64,000 bases of DNA. Origin: Kitagawia praeruptora. Its lineage: Eukaryota > Streptophyta > Magnoliopsida > Apiales > Apiaceae. The DNA lies in the NCBI GenBank assembly GCA_037693485.1, contig CM075346.1, positions 17,265,501-17,329,500 of the forward strand. The letters are read 5' to 3'. The translations under genes and the position numbers were made by a program. This document shows, piece by piece, positions 35,081 through 44,429 of the stretch; the first letter of the stretch is position 1, and each line of letters begins with the position of its first letter. The notes under the pieces are model-generated. The model ran no database searches, had not been told where the DNA came from, and worked only from the letters and a program-made list of their open reading frames with translations.

Positions 35081-38000
35081 TTACTTTTTGTTTGCAGGGC
35101 ATAGGAAAGAAGCATTCAATTATCTTGGACAGTGGATGCTCTGGACATATGACTGGAAAGAAGTCCCTGCTTACAAAGTTTGAGAGGAAAGCTGGCCCAG
35201 TAATATCTTTTGGAGATGGCAACAAAGGAGAAACTCTGGGATATGGCTCAATTATTTTGGGGAATGTCATCATAGAAAATGTAGCACTGGTTGAAGGCTT
35301 GAAACATACTCTTTTAAGTATAAGTCAACTGGGTGATAAAGGTTACAAATCAATTTTTGACAGAGAAGGATGCAAAGTCTTGAATATGAAGAATGGAGAC
35401 ATTGTTCTAACTGGTCAAAGGCATGGTAACATATATGAAGCCAGCTTAAGTGATACATCTAAAGGAATTGTTAGATGTCTCTACAGCAAAGCAACAAATG
35501 ATGAAAGCTGGAATTGGCACAAGAAGCTCTCACATCTTAATTTCAAGAAGCTTAATCAACTTGTTAAACACAATTTGGTGAGAGGCCTACCTCAGGCGAA
35601 TTTTGTGCAAGATGGACTTTGTGATGCATGTCAGTTTGGAAAGCAAAGAAGAACCACTTTCAAGAGCAAGACTGAAAATTCAATTACTGAACCATTTCAC
35701 ATGCTACATCTTGATCTGTTTGGTCCAGTAAACATTATGTCTATCAGCAAGAAAAGATATGCTCTAGTTATGGTGGATGATTTCACAAGGTTCACATGGG
35801 TGTTCTTTCTACACAAGAAGGATGAAGCTCCTCAGCAAATCATTGAACTCATCAAGAATATTCATAATAACTCTGAGTACAAAGTCAAAGCACTTAGGAG
35901 TGACAATGGTACAGAATTCAAGAATTCTACAATGGAGGGGTTTTGTGCAGACAATGGAATCACTCAACAGTTTTCTGCACCTGGTACACCTCAACAAAAT
36001 GGTGTAGTGGAAAGAAAGAACAGGACTCTCATAGAGGCAGCAAGAACCATGCTTGCAGATGCAAAACTTCCAACCTACTTTTGGGCAGAAGGTATTAACA
36101 CTGCATGTTTCACTCAGAACTGTACCTTGGTAAATAGTCATGGAAAAACTCCCTATGAGATGATCAAAGGAAAGAAACCAAGTGTGAAATATTTTCACAT
36201 CTTTGGATGCAAATGCTATGTCCTAAAAGTTCATCCAGAACAACTTGGAAAATTTGAAGCCAAATCGGATGAAGCAATTTTTCTAGGATATTCAGCATCT
36301 AAGGCCTTCAAAGTTTATAATCCCAGAACTCACATTGTTATGGAATCAATTCATGTTGCATTTGATGATAAGAAATTTGGAATTTTGCAAACTGATGAAA
36401 GCCATGACAAATTGGAATTTGAAAATCTGAAGAATTCTGAGATACTCTCAAGTGATGATGAAGGTTCTCCAGAAGAAATTTCTATTGCTTCTCAAAGGAA
36501 TGCTACTGTTGAGGGGGAGCAAATAAATCAGAGAGAACACAGTGATCATCAGGAGCAGACTAGTCTTTCAGAATCTATTCCATCAGGAATTGATGTTTCA
36601 GAGTCTACTCCATCAGGAACTGACCTTTCAGAGTCTACTGAGGAAAGATCAGTAACTAGCAGCAATATGGAATCTACTGATTCTATTGATCAAAGGAGAG
36701 TTTTTGAAGGTAGAGAGAATTCTTCTACAAGAGATACCACTAACTTAGGGGGAGAGACTAGCAGAGTTGATTTACCACCTGTTAGAAAATGGACAAAGGA
36801 TCATACTGAAGATTTGATAATTGGTGATCCAAATAGTGGTGTTCGAACTAGAAGATCAATTCAAAATGAATGCTTGTATAGTTGCTTTCTCTCAAAGAAT
36901 GAACCTAAGAAGGTTGAAGAAGCCTTACAGGATCCTGATTGGGTAATTGCAATGCAGGAGGAGTTAAATGAGTTTGAGAGAAACAAAGTTTGGAAACTGG
37001 TACCAAGACCTAAAGATAGATCTATTGTTGGTGCAAGATGGGTTTTCAGAAACAAGCTAGATGAATCTGGTATGATTGTAAGAAATAAAGCAAGACTGGT
37101 GGCCAAAGGTTATTCTCAGGAAGAAGGCATTGATTATGATGAGACCTTTGCACCTGTAGCAAGATTGGAAGCAATCAGAATGTTTCTTGCATTTGCAGCT
37201 CATTCAAAATTCAAGGTATACCAGATGGATGTAAAGAGTGCCTTTTTAAATGGCAAACTTGATGAAGAAGTGTATGTAGAACAGCCACCTGGATTTGTTG
37301 ATCCAAAGTTTCCAAATCATGTCTACAAACTTGACAAGGCACTCTATGGACTAAAGCAGGCACCAAGAGCATGGTATGAGACTTTGTCTAAATTTCTTCT
37401 TGAAAATGGCTTCACAAGAGGTACAATTGACAAAACTCTATTCTTTAGAAAGATAAAAGGTGAATTGCTTTTAGTTCAAGTTTATGTTGATGATATTATT
37501 TTTGGTTCTACTAATGAAAAGTTGTGTGCTAAGTTTAGCAAGCTTATGCAGTCTAAGTATCAGATGAGCATGATGGGTGAACTAAATTATTTCTTAGGCT
37601 TGCAGGTCAAACAGACTGAGACTGGTATTTTCATTAATCAGTCAAAGTATATCAAAGATCTTTTAAGAAGGTTTGACTTTCAAGACTGTGCAGTTGCAAA
37701 AACACCCATGGCAACAGCCACTAAACTAGACTCTGATCCTAAGGGGAAGAGTGTGGATAATACTAGTTATAGAGGCATGATAGGCTCATTGTTATATCTA
37801 ACTGCAAGTAGGCCAGATATAATGTTTTCTACCTGTTTATGTGCTAGATTCCAAAGTAATCCTAAGGAATCTCATTTAATTGCTGTGAAGAGAATCTTTA
37901 GATATCTCAAAGGAACTCCAAATCTTGGTTTGTGGTATCCTAGAGAATCTGATTTCTTTCTAATTGGCTATTCAGACTCTGATTATGCAGGGTGTAAGAT

Positions 38001-38424
38001 AGACAGGAAAAGCACTACAGGTACATGTCAATTTTTGGGAAATAGATTGATTTCTTGGGCAAGCAAGAAGCAACAATCTGTTTCAACCTCAACTGCAGAA
38101 GCTGAGTACATAGCAGCAGGCAGTTGTTGTGCACAGCTCCTTTGGATAAGAAATCAGTTGCTGGATTATGGAATGACACTTAGTAATATTCCTATGTTTT
38201 GTGATAATACTAGTGCTATTAAAATTGCAGAAAATCCAGTTCAACATTCAAGGACTAAGCACATTAATGTCAGGTATCATTTTATTAGAGAACATATTGA
38301 GAATGGTACTGTGGAACTTCATTTTGTTCCTACTGACAAACAGCTTGCAGATATTCTAACTAAACCACTTGATGAGACTACATTCAGTAGACTAGTAAGT
38401 GAGTTAGGAATGTTAAATTTTTAG
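35077..38424 (+). CDS. Copia B Pol: protease, integrase, RT, RNase H
   Basis: About 1110 codons, in the -1 frame relative to gag; the frame opens at 35077 after a TAA and has no ATG near its start. Seen: protease LDSGCSGHMTG, HHCC zinc site (HKKLSH...CDACQFG), integrase core (HLDLFGP, DNGTEF, PQQNGVVERKN: D, D, E), a spacer with SESTPSGTDL repeats, RT (DVKSAFLNG, LYGLKQAPRAWYE, YVDDIIFGST) and RNase H (SDSDYAG, STAEAEYIAAG, LADILTKPL). No stop or frameshift inside. How Pol is translated is unclear: a TTTTTGTTTGCAG acceptor-like sequence lies at 35085-35097, so splicing is one option. Confidence 0.93.
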   Translation, partial: LVTFCLQGIGKKHSIILDSGCSGHMTGKKSLLTKFERKAGPVISFGDGNKGETLGYGSIILGNVIIENVALVEGLKHTLLSISQLGDKGYKSIFDREGCKVLNMKNGDIVLTGQRHGNIYEASLSDTSKGIVRCLYSKATNDESWNWHKKLSHLNFKKLNQLVKHNLVRGLPQANFVQDGLCDACQFGKQRRTTFKSKTENSITEPFHMLHLDLFGPVNIMSISKKRYALVMVDDFTRFTWVFFLHKKDEAPQQIIELIKNIHNNSEYKVKALRSDNGTEFKNSTMEGFCADNGITQQFSAPGTPQQNGVVERKNRTLIEAARTMLADAKLPTYFWAEGINTACFTQNCTLVNSHGKTPYEMIKGKKPSVKYFHIFGCKCYVLKVHPEQLGKFEAKSDEAIFLGYSASKAFKVYNPRTHIVMESIHVAFDDKKFGILQTDESHDKLEFENLKNSEILSSDDEGSPEEISIASQRNATVEGEQINQREHSDHQEQTSLSESIPSGIDVSESTPSGTDLSESTEERSVTSSNMESTDSIDQRRVFEGRENSSTRDTTNLGGETSRVDLPPVRKWTKDHTEDLIIGDPNSGVRTRRSIQNECLYSCFLSKNEPKKVEEALQDPDWVIAMQEELNEFERNKVWKLVPRPKDRSIVGARWVFRNKLDESGMIVRNKARLVAKGYSQEEGIDYDETFAPVARLEAIRMFLAFAAHSKFKVYQMDVKSAFLNGKLDEEVYVEQPPGFVDPKFPNHVYKLDKALYGLKQAPRAWYETLSKFLLENGFTRGTIDKTLFFRKIKGELLLVQVYVDDIIFGSTNEKLCAKFSKLMQSKYQMSMMGELNYFLGLQVKQTETGIFINQSKYIKDLLRRFDFQDCAVAKTPMATATKLDSDPKGKSVDNTSYRGMIGSLLYLTASRPDIMFSTCLCARFQSNPKESHLIAVKRIFRYLKGTPNLGLWYPRESDFFLIGYSDSDYAGCKIDRKSTTGTCQFLGNRLISWASKKQQSVSTSTAEAEYIAAGSCCAQLLWIRNQLLDYGMTLSNIPMFCDNTSAIKIAENPVQHSRTKHINVRYHFIREHIENGTVELHFVPTDKQLADILTKPLDETTFSRLVSELGMLNF

Positions 38425-38733
38425 ATCTTTAACATCTGCAAAAGTAGCAAGGTATGTTGTTCTTAGCTTATAGACTTGATATTCCTATCAGGATCTATAT
38501 TTGATTGTTAAATGCTTTAGCTATAACACATTGCCTTGATAAATTTCAGTATGATAGACTTGTTAATAATCATCAGGATTAGATTTGTTATCAGGATGCT
38601 GATGTCATCAGTATTGTGTCAGTATCAGGATTATGAAAATTGTTTCAGATCCTGACGTTTACTTTGTGTAGTAATCTGATTCTGTGATGTGTTAAGTCTA
38701 TGCTAGCAAGTTTTGATATTTGCATACTGATAA
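38425..38733 (+). promoter_or_regulatory. Copia B spacer between pol and ORF3, motif-rich
   Basis: About 310 non-coding bases with four exact ATCAGGAT motifs and related CATCAG/CAGATCCTGA variants (38488-38660). These are the same short motif seen in B's U3. Element A has its own TCCGTTGA motif in the equivalent spacer (27330-27458). A role as an internal promoter for ORF3 is a guess. Confidence 0.45.
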
Positions 38734-41733
38734 TTTATACATCATTCAGAAATCAAAAGACAAGCAGATAACAAGAAATTGTTTTCTGATGATAATATAA
38801 GAACTATGTTGTCTGAATTAGGTTATAGTGGACCTCTAGATAACATGAGCCAGTTGATTAGGTCTTTTCTTAGAAAGGAATGGTCTTTTTATTTTGATCA
38901 AATTGCTAAATGTTTTACTGGCAAATGTAGTTCTTTTCAACAAATTACTTATGTTACATCACATATTGCTTATAGTTTGCTTTATGACAGAGTAATTAAC
39001 ATTGGTCATATTATCTTAAGTCAGATGAGTATTAAACTTGGGTCAAGAGATCAAAACAGGAAAATGGTTTATTATCATAGATTTATGCAATTGTTTATTA
39101 ACCATTTTATTCCTGATGTTGAAGCTAGATTTGGTAGGGAATACTGTGTTTCTTCTTATGAACAGCAAAAGAGAATTTTCTTTGATATTACAAAGAAGGA
39201 CAATGAAAAGAATCTAGATGAAATACCTGCAATTCATTATCCACATCATTTTCAGGTAATTCTTAAAACTCATCTTCCTACTCTCTACAATTCTTCTTTC
39301 TTTTGTGGTGAAATGGCTCAGGAATCTCAATTGGAGGAGAACCCACCTGTGTCTACCCAAGTAGCCGAAAACATCATAGTCTCTGAAACAATTCAAGAAC
39401 CAAATTTTGATCCACAGCCTATTGTTTCAAAGAAACCAACCTCTAGTGTTTCTCAAAAGACATCAGTTGTAAGGAAGAGAAGATTTGTTGTGTCAAGTAG
39501 TAGTAGTAATTCTAGTGAAGATGATGATGATTTAACTCTTGCAGAGAGAGCAGAATTGAAGGCTGCAATTCAACTTTCTGTGTTAGTACAAAGAGATGAA
39601 AAACCTAGTCACAGCCAGGCTGCAGTCTCACAAAAGGCTGTAGTTCTTAAAAAGGGAAAACAGTTACTGGATACTGTCTCTCAAAAGACTGTGTCTATTG
39701 AACAAAGATCTTATCCCAAGATCACTTCTGTGTCTACACCTCTTGAGTCTTCTCAGGATAAATCTTTTGCTCACTATATCAGGAGAACAAGGAGAAAGAT
39801 TCAATTGTCACCTACACACACAGAGTCTAGTCCAACTAATATCATGCAGGTTTCTACAAATCAAGCTACATCTATGTCAGTATTTGACAAGAGAGATCTG
39901 GATATTGATTCTTCATGGGAAACTACATTATCATACAGACTGGCTATGGGACTAATTTCTCTCAAAGTGAAGTTGTCAAGGCCTGTTCTAGATTTTTTGG
40001 TTGAAAGAGTACCAAAACTTTTATTTCCAGATGAATATGGACTTCTACATCAAAGACTTGACTTAATGAAGATGTATTTCTATGTATCTGTCAGAAGACA
40101 ATTAGTCAAGAAATTTGGACTCTCGAAGCATGTTGCACTTCAATCACTTCATGCATATTTATTTGACAAGGATGTAATTATTGAAGATGCTTCAGCTCAA
40201 GGTGAACAACTAGAGGAAGTAGATAGAGGGAAGCAGTCAACAGAAGATACTATTGCACCAGTGGTGAGTAGTAGGAAAGATCAGATCACGGTCACTACAA
40301 CACAAGAACCATCTAGTCAGAGGAAGGATGACTCAGGAGCTGTGATAGCTGATGTTGAAAGGTCTTCTGTGATGACTGAGAATGCAAGTGAGATACCCTA
40401 TGATATGGGAGGAATGACTTTGGTTGATTTTTCTGAAGATCAAACAAATTTTGTTCAGTCAGAGTCTATCCACCTTGAGGGTGTGTCTCAGCAAACAACA
40501 CTTAAAGACGGTGATGTACTAACTATGATGTCTAATGAAGTATTACTGAAGACATCAGAGTCTAGTAAAGAACCTAAAAGTGGTATACTGGAGCCTGTAG
40601 TTTCTGAAAGGAAGGAAGATGATTGTATGGGTTCAGAGACTATAGCAGCTCACTCCTTGGAGAAAACCTCAAGCCACATGCCATATGAGGAACCCTCTCT
40701 CCATGTGAGTTCAGGTATAAAAACTCCTTCTAAACTCTATTTTTCTGTAGGTCATAAGAGCACTTATCCAAATTTGAGTGATACACTTGAAAAGATGGAT
40801 ATTGATCCACAATTTGAGCGGCTGGCTCCTGACCAGGCAAAAGGTGAGGTAGAAAGAGTGTTGACTTTAGTAAGTCAAAGTGAGAATGAGGGTATGGATG
40901 ATCAACTCCATAGTGAGGGAGAGAAAATTAGGAAACCATTATTTGATTTCTGGGATCAGGTTTTTCCTGAATCTTGGTCTGAAAATTTGGATATGGATGC
41001 TGGTACTTATTCATTCATCAAAATGTATCAGAAGAATGACCTAGCACATCACAATGCAAAGCCAGAAGTTAAAGCTCAGAAGCAAAAGGAGAGGCTTGCA
41101 GAAATCATTAACAGGAGAGGTGACAGGATAAAGCAATCTCTTGATACATATGTACCAGATGAAGATCCTAATGATCCTAGTATTCCTTTGTATGTACTTC
41201 CAATATCAGCTAGAATTGAGACATCAACAGTCTCTGATCACTCTAAGGAGGAGTCAGGATTTGAAGATGTTAGTACACAGAATACTGGTGAAGGAGATGA
41301 TGATCATGTTTCAGTTCCAGAACAGAAAGATGAAGACGTTGATACTTCTAATCAGGTTTTATTACTTGAATATCATACAACTCAAGCAACTTCTTCTACA
41401 AGACTTGAAGATAAAGTTCTTTCTGATTCTGATACTGAAGATACTAGAAGCACTTCCAATATTGAAGTTCATTCTGATGTTTTGAAAGATATTCAGAATT
41501 CTCAAATTGCTATTCAAACAAGACTTCAATCACTTGAAGATAACCAAGTCACAATTATGGAAAATCAAGCAGTTCTTATGAATCTCATTTGTTCTGTTTC
41601 TGAATCTCTTGGAATTAATGTTGCTGATGTCAAAAAGGGGGAGATAAAGACAATTCAAAGACAACAACAACACTACCAGACTGAAGGAGATAAAGATCAG
41701 ACAAATGGTAGTAAAAAGAAGAACCAGGAGTGA
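38734..41733 (+). CDS. Copia B ORF3 downstream of pol (function unknown)
   Basis: Open frame of about 984-1000 codons to the TGA at 41731-41733. No ATG opens the frame; the first Met is at about 38809 (MLSELGYSG). Residues 1-175 match A's ORF3 from about its residue 125 (LGYSG, KEWSFYFDQIAKCFTGK, SIKLGSRDQ, YYHRFMQLF), so B's frame appears to lack the first 125 or so residues, or begins on an unseen exon. Then come a Ser-rich acidic linker, a second helical block (SYRLAMGLISLKVKLSRPVLDFLVERVPK; about 380-480), an acidic stretch and a C-terminal coiled-coil-like part (IQNSQIAIQTRLQSLEDNQ) ending near KKGEIKT. No signal peptide or transmembrane span seen. Confidence 0.75.
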   Translation, partial: FIHHSEIKRQADNKKLFSDDNIRTMLSELGYSGPLDNMSQLIRSFLRKEWSFYFDQIAKCFTGKCSSFQQITYVTSHIAYSLLYDRVINIGHIILSQMSIKLGSRDQNRKMVYYHRFMQLFINHFIPDVEARFGREYCVSSYEQQKRIFFDITKKDNEKNLDEIPAIHYPHHFQVILKTHLPTLYNSSFFCGEMAQESQLEENPPVSTQVAENIIVSETIQEPNFDPQPIVSKKPTSSVSQKTSVVRKRRFVVSSSSSNSSEDDDDLTLAERAELKAAIQLSVLVQRDEKPSHSQAAVSQKAVVLKKGKQLLDTVSQKTVSIEQRSYPKITSVSTPLESSQDKSFAHYIRRTRRKIQLSPTHTESSPTNIMQVSTNQATSMSVFDKRDLDIDSSWETTLSYRLAMGLISLKVKLSRPVLDFLVERVPKLLFPDEYGLLHQRLDLMKMYFYVSVRRQLVKKFGLSKHVALQSLHAYLFDKDVIIEDASAQGEQLEEVDRGKQSTEDTIAPVVSSRKDQITVTTTQEPSSQRKDDSGAVIADVERSSVMTENASEIPYDMGGMTLVDFSEDQTNFVQSESIHLEGVSQQTTLKDGDVLTMMSNEVLLKTSESSKEPKSGILEPVVSERKEDDCMGSETIAAHSLEKTSSHMPYEEPSLHVSSGIKTPSKLYFSVGHKSTYPNLSDTLEKMDIDPQFERLAPDQAKGEVERVLTLVSQSENEGMDDQLHSEGEKIRKPLFDFWDQVFPESWSENLDMDAGTYSFIKMYQKNDLAHHNAKPEVKAQKQKERLAEIINRRGDRIKQSLDTYVPDEDPNDPSIPLYVLPISARIETSTVSDHSKEESGFEDVSTQNTGEGDDDHVSVPEQKDEDVDTSNQVLLLEYHTTQATSSTRLEDKVLSDSDTEDTRSTSNIEVHSDVLKDIQNSQIAIQTRLQSLEDNQVTIMENQAVLMNLICSVSESLGINVADVKKGEIKTIQRQQQHYQTEGDKDQTNGSKKKNQE

Positions 41734-41937
41734 CAGTGGTGAATCTCAGCTAGGAAGTGGTAAGGAAGAGCAGCATTAATAGTTAAAATTCTTTCTTCTA
41801 AGTACTGGATAAATGTCTACATCTGAGAAGGAGGTACTTAACTTCATAATTCTACATTCATAAATTCTATTCTGGTTGTATTGTTATATGTTTTGACATC
41901 CACAACTTAGATTTATGCTTCAGATTGTAAAGCATAA

Positions 41938-41949
41938 ATAGGGGGAGAT
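41938..41949 (+). promoter_or_regulatory. Copia B polypurine tract
   Basis: ATAGGGGGAGAT immediately before the 3' LTR. Similar G5AG runs recur inside the element at 36511-36519, 36746-36754 and 41632-41644. Confidence 0.9.
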
Positions 41950-42680
41950 TGTTAGGAATAATTCATAAGTTGTGATGTTAAGAATAGAATTTACACATTA
42001 TACTTCTTGTAATCCTGATCTTATAAAGGATTTAGCACTGTATATAGGTTTTATGTGTAAAACAGTTATCTGTATAGTTTAGTCAGGAATGAACAGTGTA
42101 TCGGAGACTACATGTCAGGAACAGAGAGCAAATCCTGATGACGGTCCAATACTGATGGTTGATCAGATACTGATGCAGTGTGCAGATCCTGATATCAGTC
42201 ATGCTACTGATGATGTCATTATGGATGCTACAGAAACTGGCAAGTGCTATAAAACAGGATCGTTGTTTGAAGAACAAGCAAGAAGATATTATGAAGGAAA
42301 GAGTTTTTTTATTGATGGAAACTATCGACTAGAAGGCAGAACATTGTCATGTATAGATTATATCTTTCTGTTATTAGTTGATAGGTAGCATTATAAATAC
42401 TCTCTCAATATCATTGTAAAGAGCGACGAAGTTGTGAGTTCGTGTGCGTAGCTCTGTATAAGGTTTGTATTCGAGAGTTCGAAACAAACAGAGAAATATT
42501 TGTATTGTCAGCAGCTGCTAAAGGTATTGTACACCTTTGGTAGAGTTTGTATTTGATCTTATTAATACAAACAAGAGTTTGATTCATTCGTTTATTCTTG
42601 TTCTTATAATCAAGCAAAAATCAGACACGATTATATAACTTATATTCAACCCCCCCTTCTACAAGTTATTCGAGTTAACA
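41950..42680 (+). repeat. Copia B 3' LTR
   Basis: 731 bp, same length as the 5' copy, with three single-base differences: TAAAAC for TAAAAT, GACGGTCC for GACGATCC, and ACTTATATT for ACTTGTATT. The near identity is the main evidence that B is the youngest large insertion measurable here together with C. Confidence 0.95.
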
Positions 42681-42685
42681 AGGAC

Positions 42686-42812
42686 CCTTCTCAATGCAGT
42701 TTACAAAACCTTCATCAATAGACATGAGATGTAGACGCATTTTTACTTTCCAGTGAAAGTAATTTTCTCTATCAAGAACCGGTATCTTCACTCCATAATC
42801 CTTCTTAGACAT
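42686..42812 (-). pseudogene. Copia A gag, N-terminal fragment
   Basis: Starts ATG at 42812 (MSKKDYGVKIPVLDREN, then a WKVKMRLHL helix), typical of the N-terminus of Copia Gag. It is cut at the AGGAC target site by insertion of element B. Element C lies only about 15 bp upstream of this start codon, so the leader is also disrupted. Confidence 0.85.
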
Positions 42813-42831
42813 GTTGGAAGTGTGTTGATCT

Positions 42832-43552
42832 TTGTTGTGCCCAAAATCTCCATGGGCTAGATTTAGGCCCAATAAGCTATAGGGTCCAATCCATATGAGC
42901 CAGAAGATAGATCCAGTACGAGTTGTGATGGTCAGATAGAAGAAATGACTAAGGAAGTATGAATATAAGGAGGTTCCCAATGGTCAGGAAGCTGAGCTGA
43001 GCACTAGAAGACCAGGTTCCTCCCTGCAGAAGAGTTCAAGACAGCCTAGCAGCAGTAGTGAAGACAGCAAGAGCATATGGGAACCACAAAGAGGGTCCCC
43101 AAACTAATATATTTGTTATTTGTGCAGGTACAAGTACCTATAATAAGGTCCCTAAGCAATATGTCCCGAAATAAGGAGGTTCCTGAGAAACAGGTTCCTA
43201 GACAGAGGTTCCTGAGAACCAGGTTCCGAAATACAGGTTCCTGAGCACCAGGTTCCTGAGACATAGGTTCCTGAGCACCAGGTTCCTGAGCGTAGCCAAT
43301 CAGAAAGAGACCGAATTATTATTGGAGTGTAATTCTAGGGCGCAGTTGATCCTAGAATGCCTCTAATAGACATAAGAATTATAGTAGGGTACGAACTCGA
43401 GTTCTACTCTACTTAGCCAACTAGTTCGTGAAAGGCTCTAAAGGAACCTAAGTCCTACACGAATTAGACAACCGAATACAGCTGGTCAAGCAGAATCAGC
43501 TTCGCATTAGAACTACGTGAGCTTGATCCCTATATAAACAAGGGTACGTAGG
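42832..43552 (+). repeat. Element C left LTR (3' end truncated)
   Basis: Starts TTGTTGTGCCCAAAATCTCC and ends CTATATAAACAAGGGTACGTAGG. Contains a TATATAAA box at about 43531 and a cluster of AGGTTCCTGAG repeats at 43170-43290. Four differences from the right LTR. It lacks the last 21 bp present in the right copy. Confidence 0.8.
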
Positions 43553-43659
43553 TTCCTGTAGTTTTGACAGTATTCACGAAGTATGAGTATGAATTGACAG
43601 AATGTGCAGACTACGATTGATTAATCAGAATTAGCTTGTAGACAGATTGTGTTGAGAAA

Positions 43660-43985
43660 AGTATTAAGCCTTGGGCAGCTTCCCGAGCAAGAATTGAATT
43701 AAGTCTCAGGCAGCTTCCTGAGCAAGTATTAAGCCTCGGGCAGCTTCCCGAGCAAGCATTGAATTAAGTCTCAGGCAACTTCCTGAGCAAGTATTAAGCC
43801 TCGGGCAGCTTCCCGAACAAGCATTGAATTAAGTCTCAGGCAGCTCCCTGAGCAAGTATTAAGCCTCGGGCAGCTTCCCGAGCAAGCATTGAATTAAGCC
43901 TCAGGCAGCTTCCTGAGCAAGAGTTAAGTCTCAGGCAGCTTCCTGAGCATGAATTAAGCCTTGGGTAGCTTCCCGAGCACGCATC
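43660..43985 (+). repeat. Hairpin tandem array 1 in element C
   Basis: About ten units of roughly 30 bp, each with a 6-bp stem around a CAGCTT loop. Stems alternate between CTCGGG/CCCGAG and CTCAGG/CCTGAG, with two CTTGGG/CCCGAG units that need a G-U pair. Units are joined by CAAGCATTGAATTAAG-like linkers. One unit ends CCCGAA and breaks the outer pair. Confidence 0.88.
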
Positions 43986-44425
43986 GAGAAAAGTCCCAGG
44001 TAGCTTCCTGGGCATTGAGCAAAGTCCCCAGGTAGCTTCCTGGGCATTGAGCAAAGTCCCAGGTAGCTTCCTGGGCATTGAGCAAAGTCCCAGGTAGCTT
44101 CCTGGGCATCGAGAAAAGTCCCAGGTAGCTTCCTGGGCATCGAGAAAAGTCCCAGGTAGCTTCCTGGGCATTGAGCAAAGTCCCCAGGTAGCTTCCTGGG
44201 CATTGAGCAAAGTCCCAGGTAGCTTCCTGGGCATTGAGCAAAGTCCCAGGTAGCTTCCTGGGCATCGAGAAAGGTCCCAGGTAGCTTCCTGGGCATCGAG
44301 CAAAGTCCCAGGTAGCTTCCTGGGCATCGAGAAAAAGTCCCAGGTAGCTTCCTGGGCACGAGAAAAGCTTCAGGTAGCTTCCTGAGCAAATGTGATTGAA
44401 AAGCCTCAAGTTTCTTGAGCATGTG
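43986..44425 (+). repeat. Hairpin tandem array 2 in element C
   Basis: Twelve units of 30-32 bp, each containing CCCAGGTAGCTTCCTGGG and a linker GCATTGAGCAAAGT or GCATCGAGAAAAGT. They are followed by a CTTCAGG/CCTGAG unit and a final CTCAAG-TTT-CTTGAG unit. The array keeps all three minus-strand frames open for 150 codons or more, which is a by-product of the repeat and not evidence of a gene. Confidence 0.9.
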
Positions 44426-44429
44426 AATT

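Larger units (their letters stand above)
32009..42680 (+). mobile_element. Copia element B (Sire-like), nearly intact and recently inserted
   Basis: 10.7-kb LTR retrotransposon on the plus strand, inside A's gag. TSD AGGAC (32004-32008 and 42681-42685). LTRs are 731 bp each and differ at 3 positions by eye, all transitions. Order: 5' LTR, PBS, gag, pol (different frame), ORF3, PPT, 3' LTR. All three ORFs are open. The RT signature YVDDIIFGST, the iMet PBS and the ORF after pol fit the Sirevirus branch of Copia. Confidence 0.95.

Noticed and set aside
38734..41733. Calling ORF3 of Copia B an envelope gene
   Set aside because: No signal peptide, transmembrane span or cleavage site is visible; position after pol alone is not enough.
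43986..44400. CRISPR-like regular array
   Set aside because: Eukaryotic LTR element; the units have no unique spacers, the linkers themselves are repeated, and there are no cas genes.
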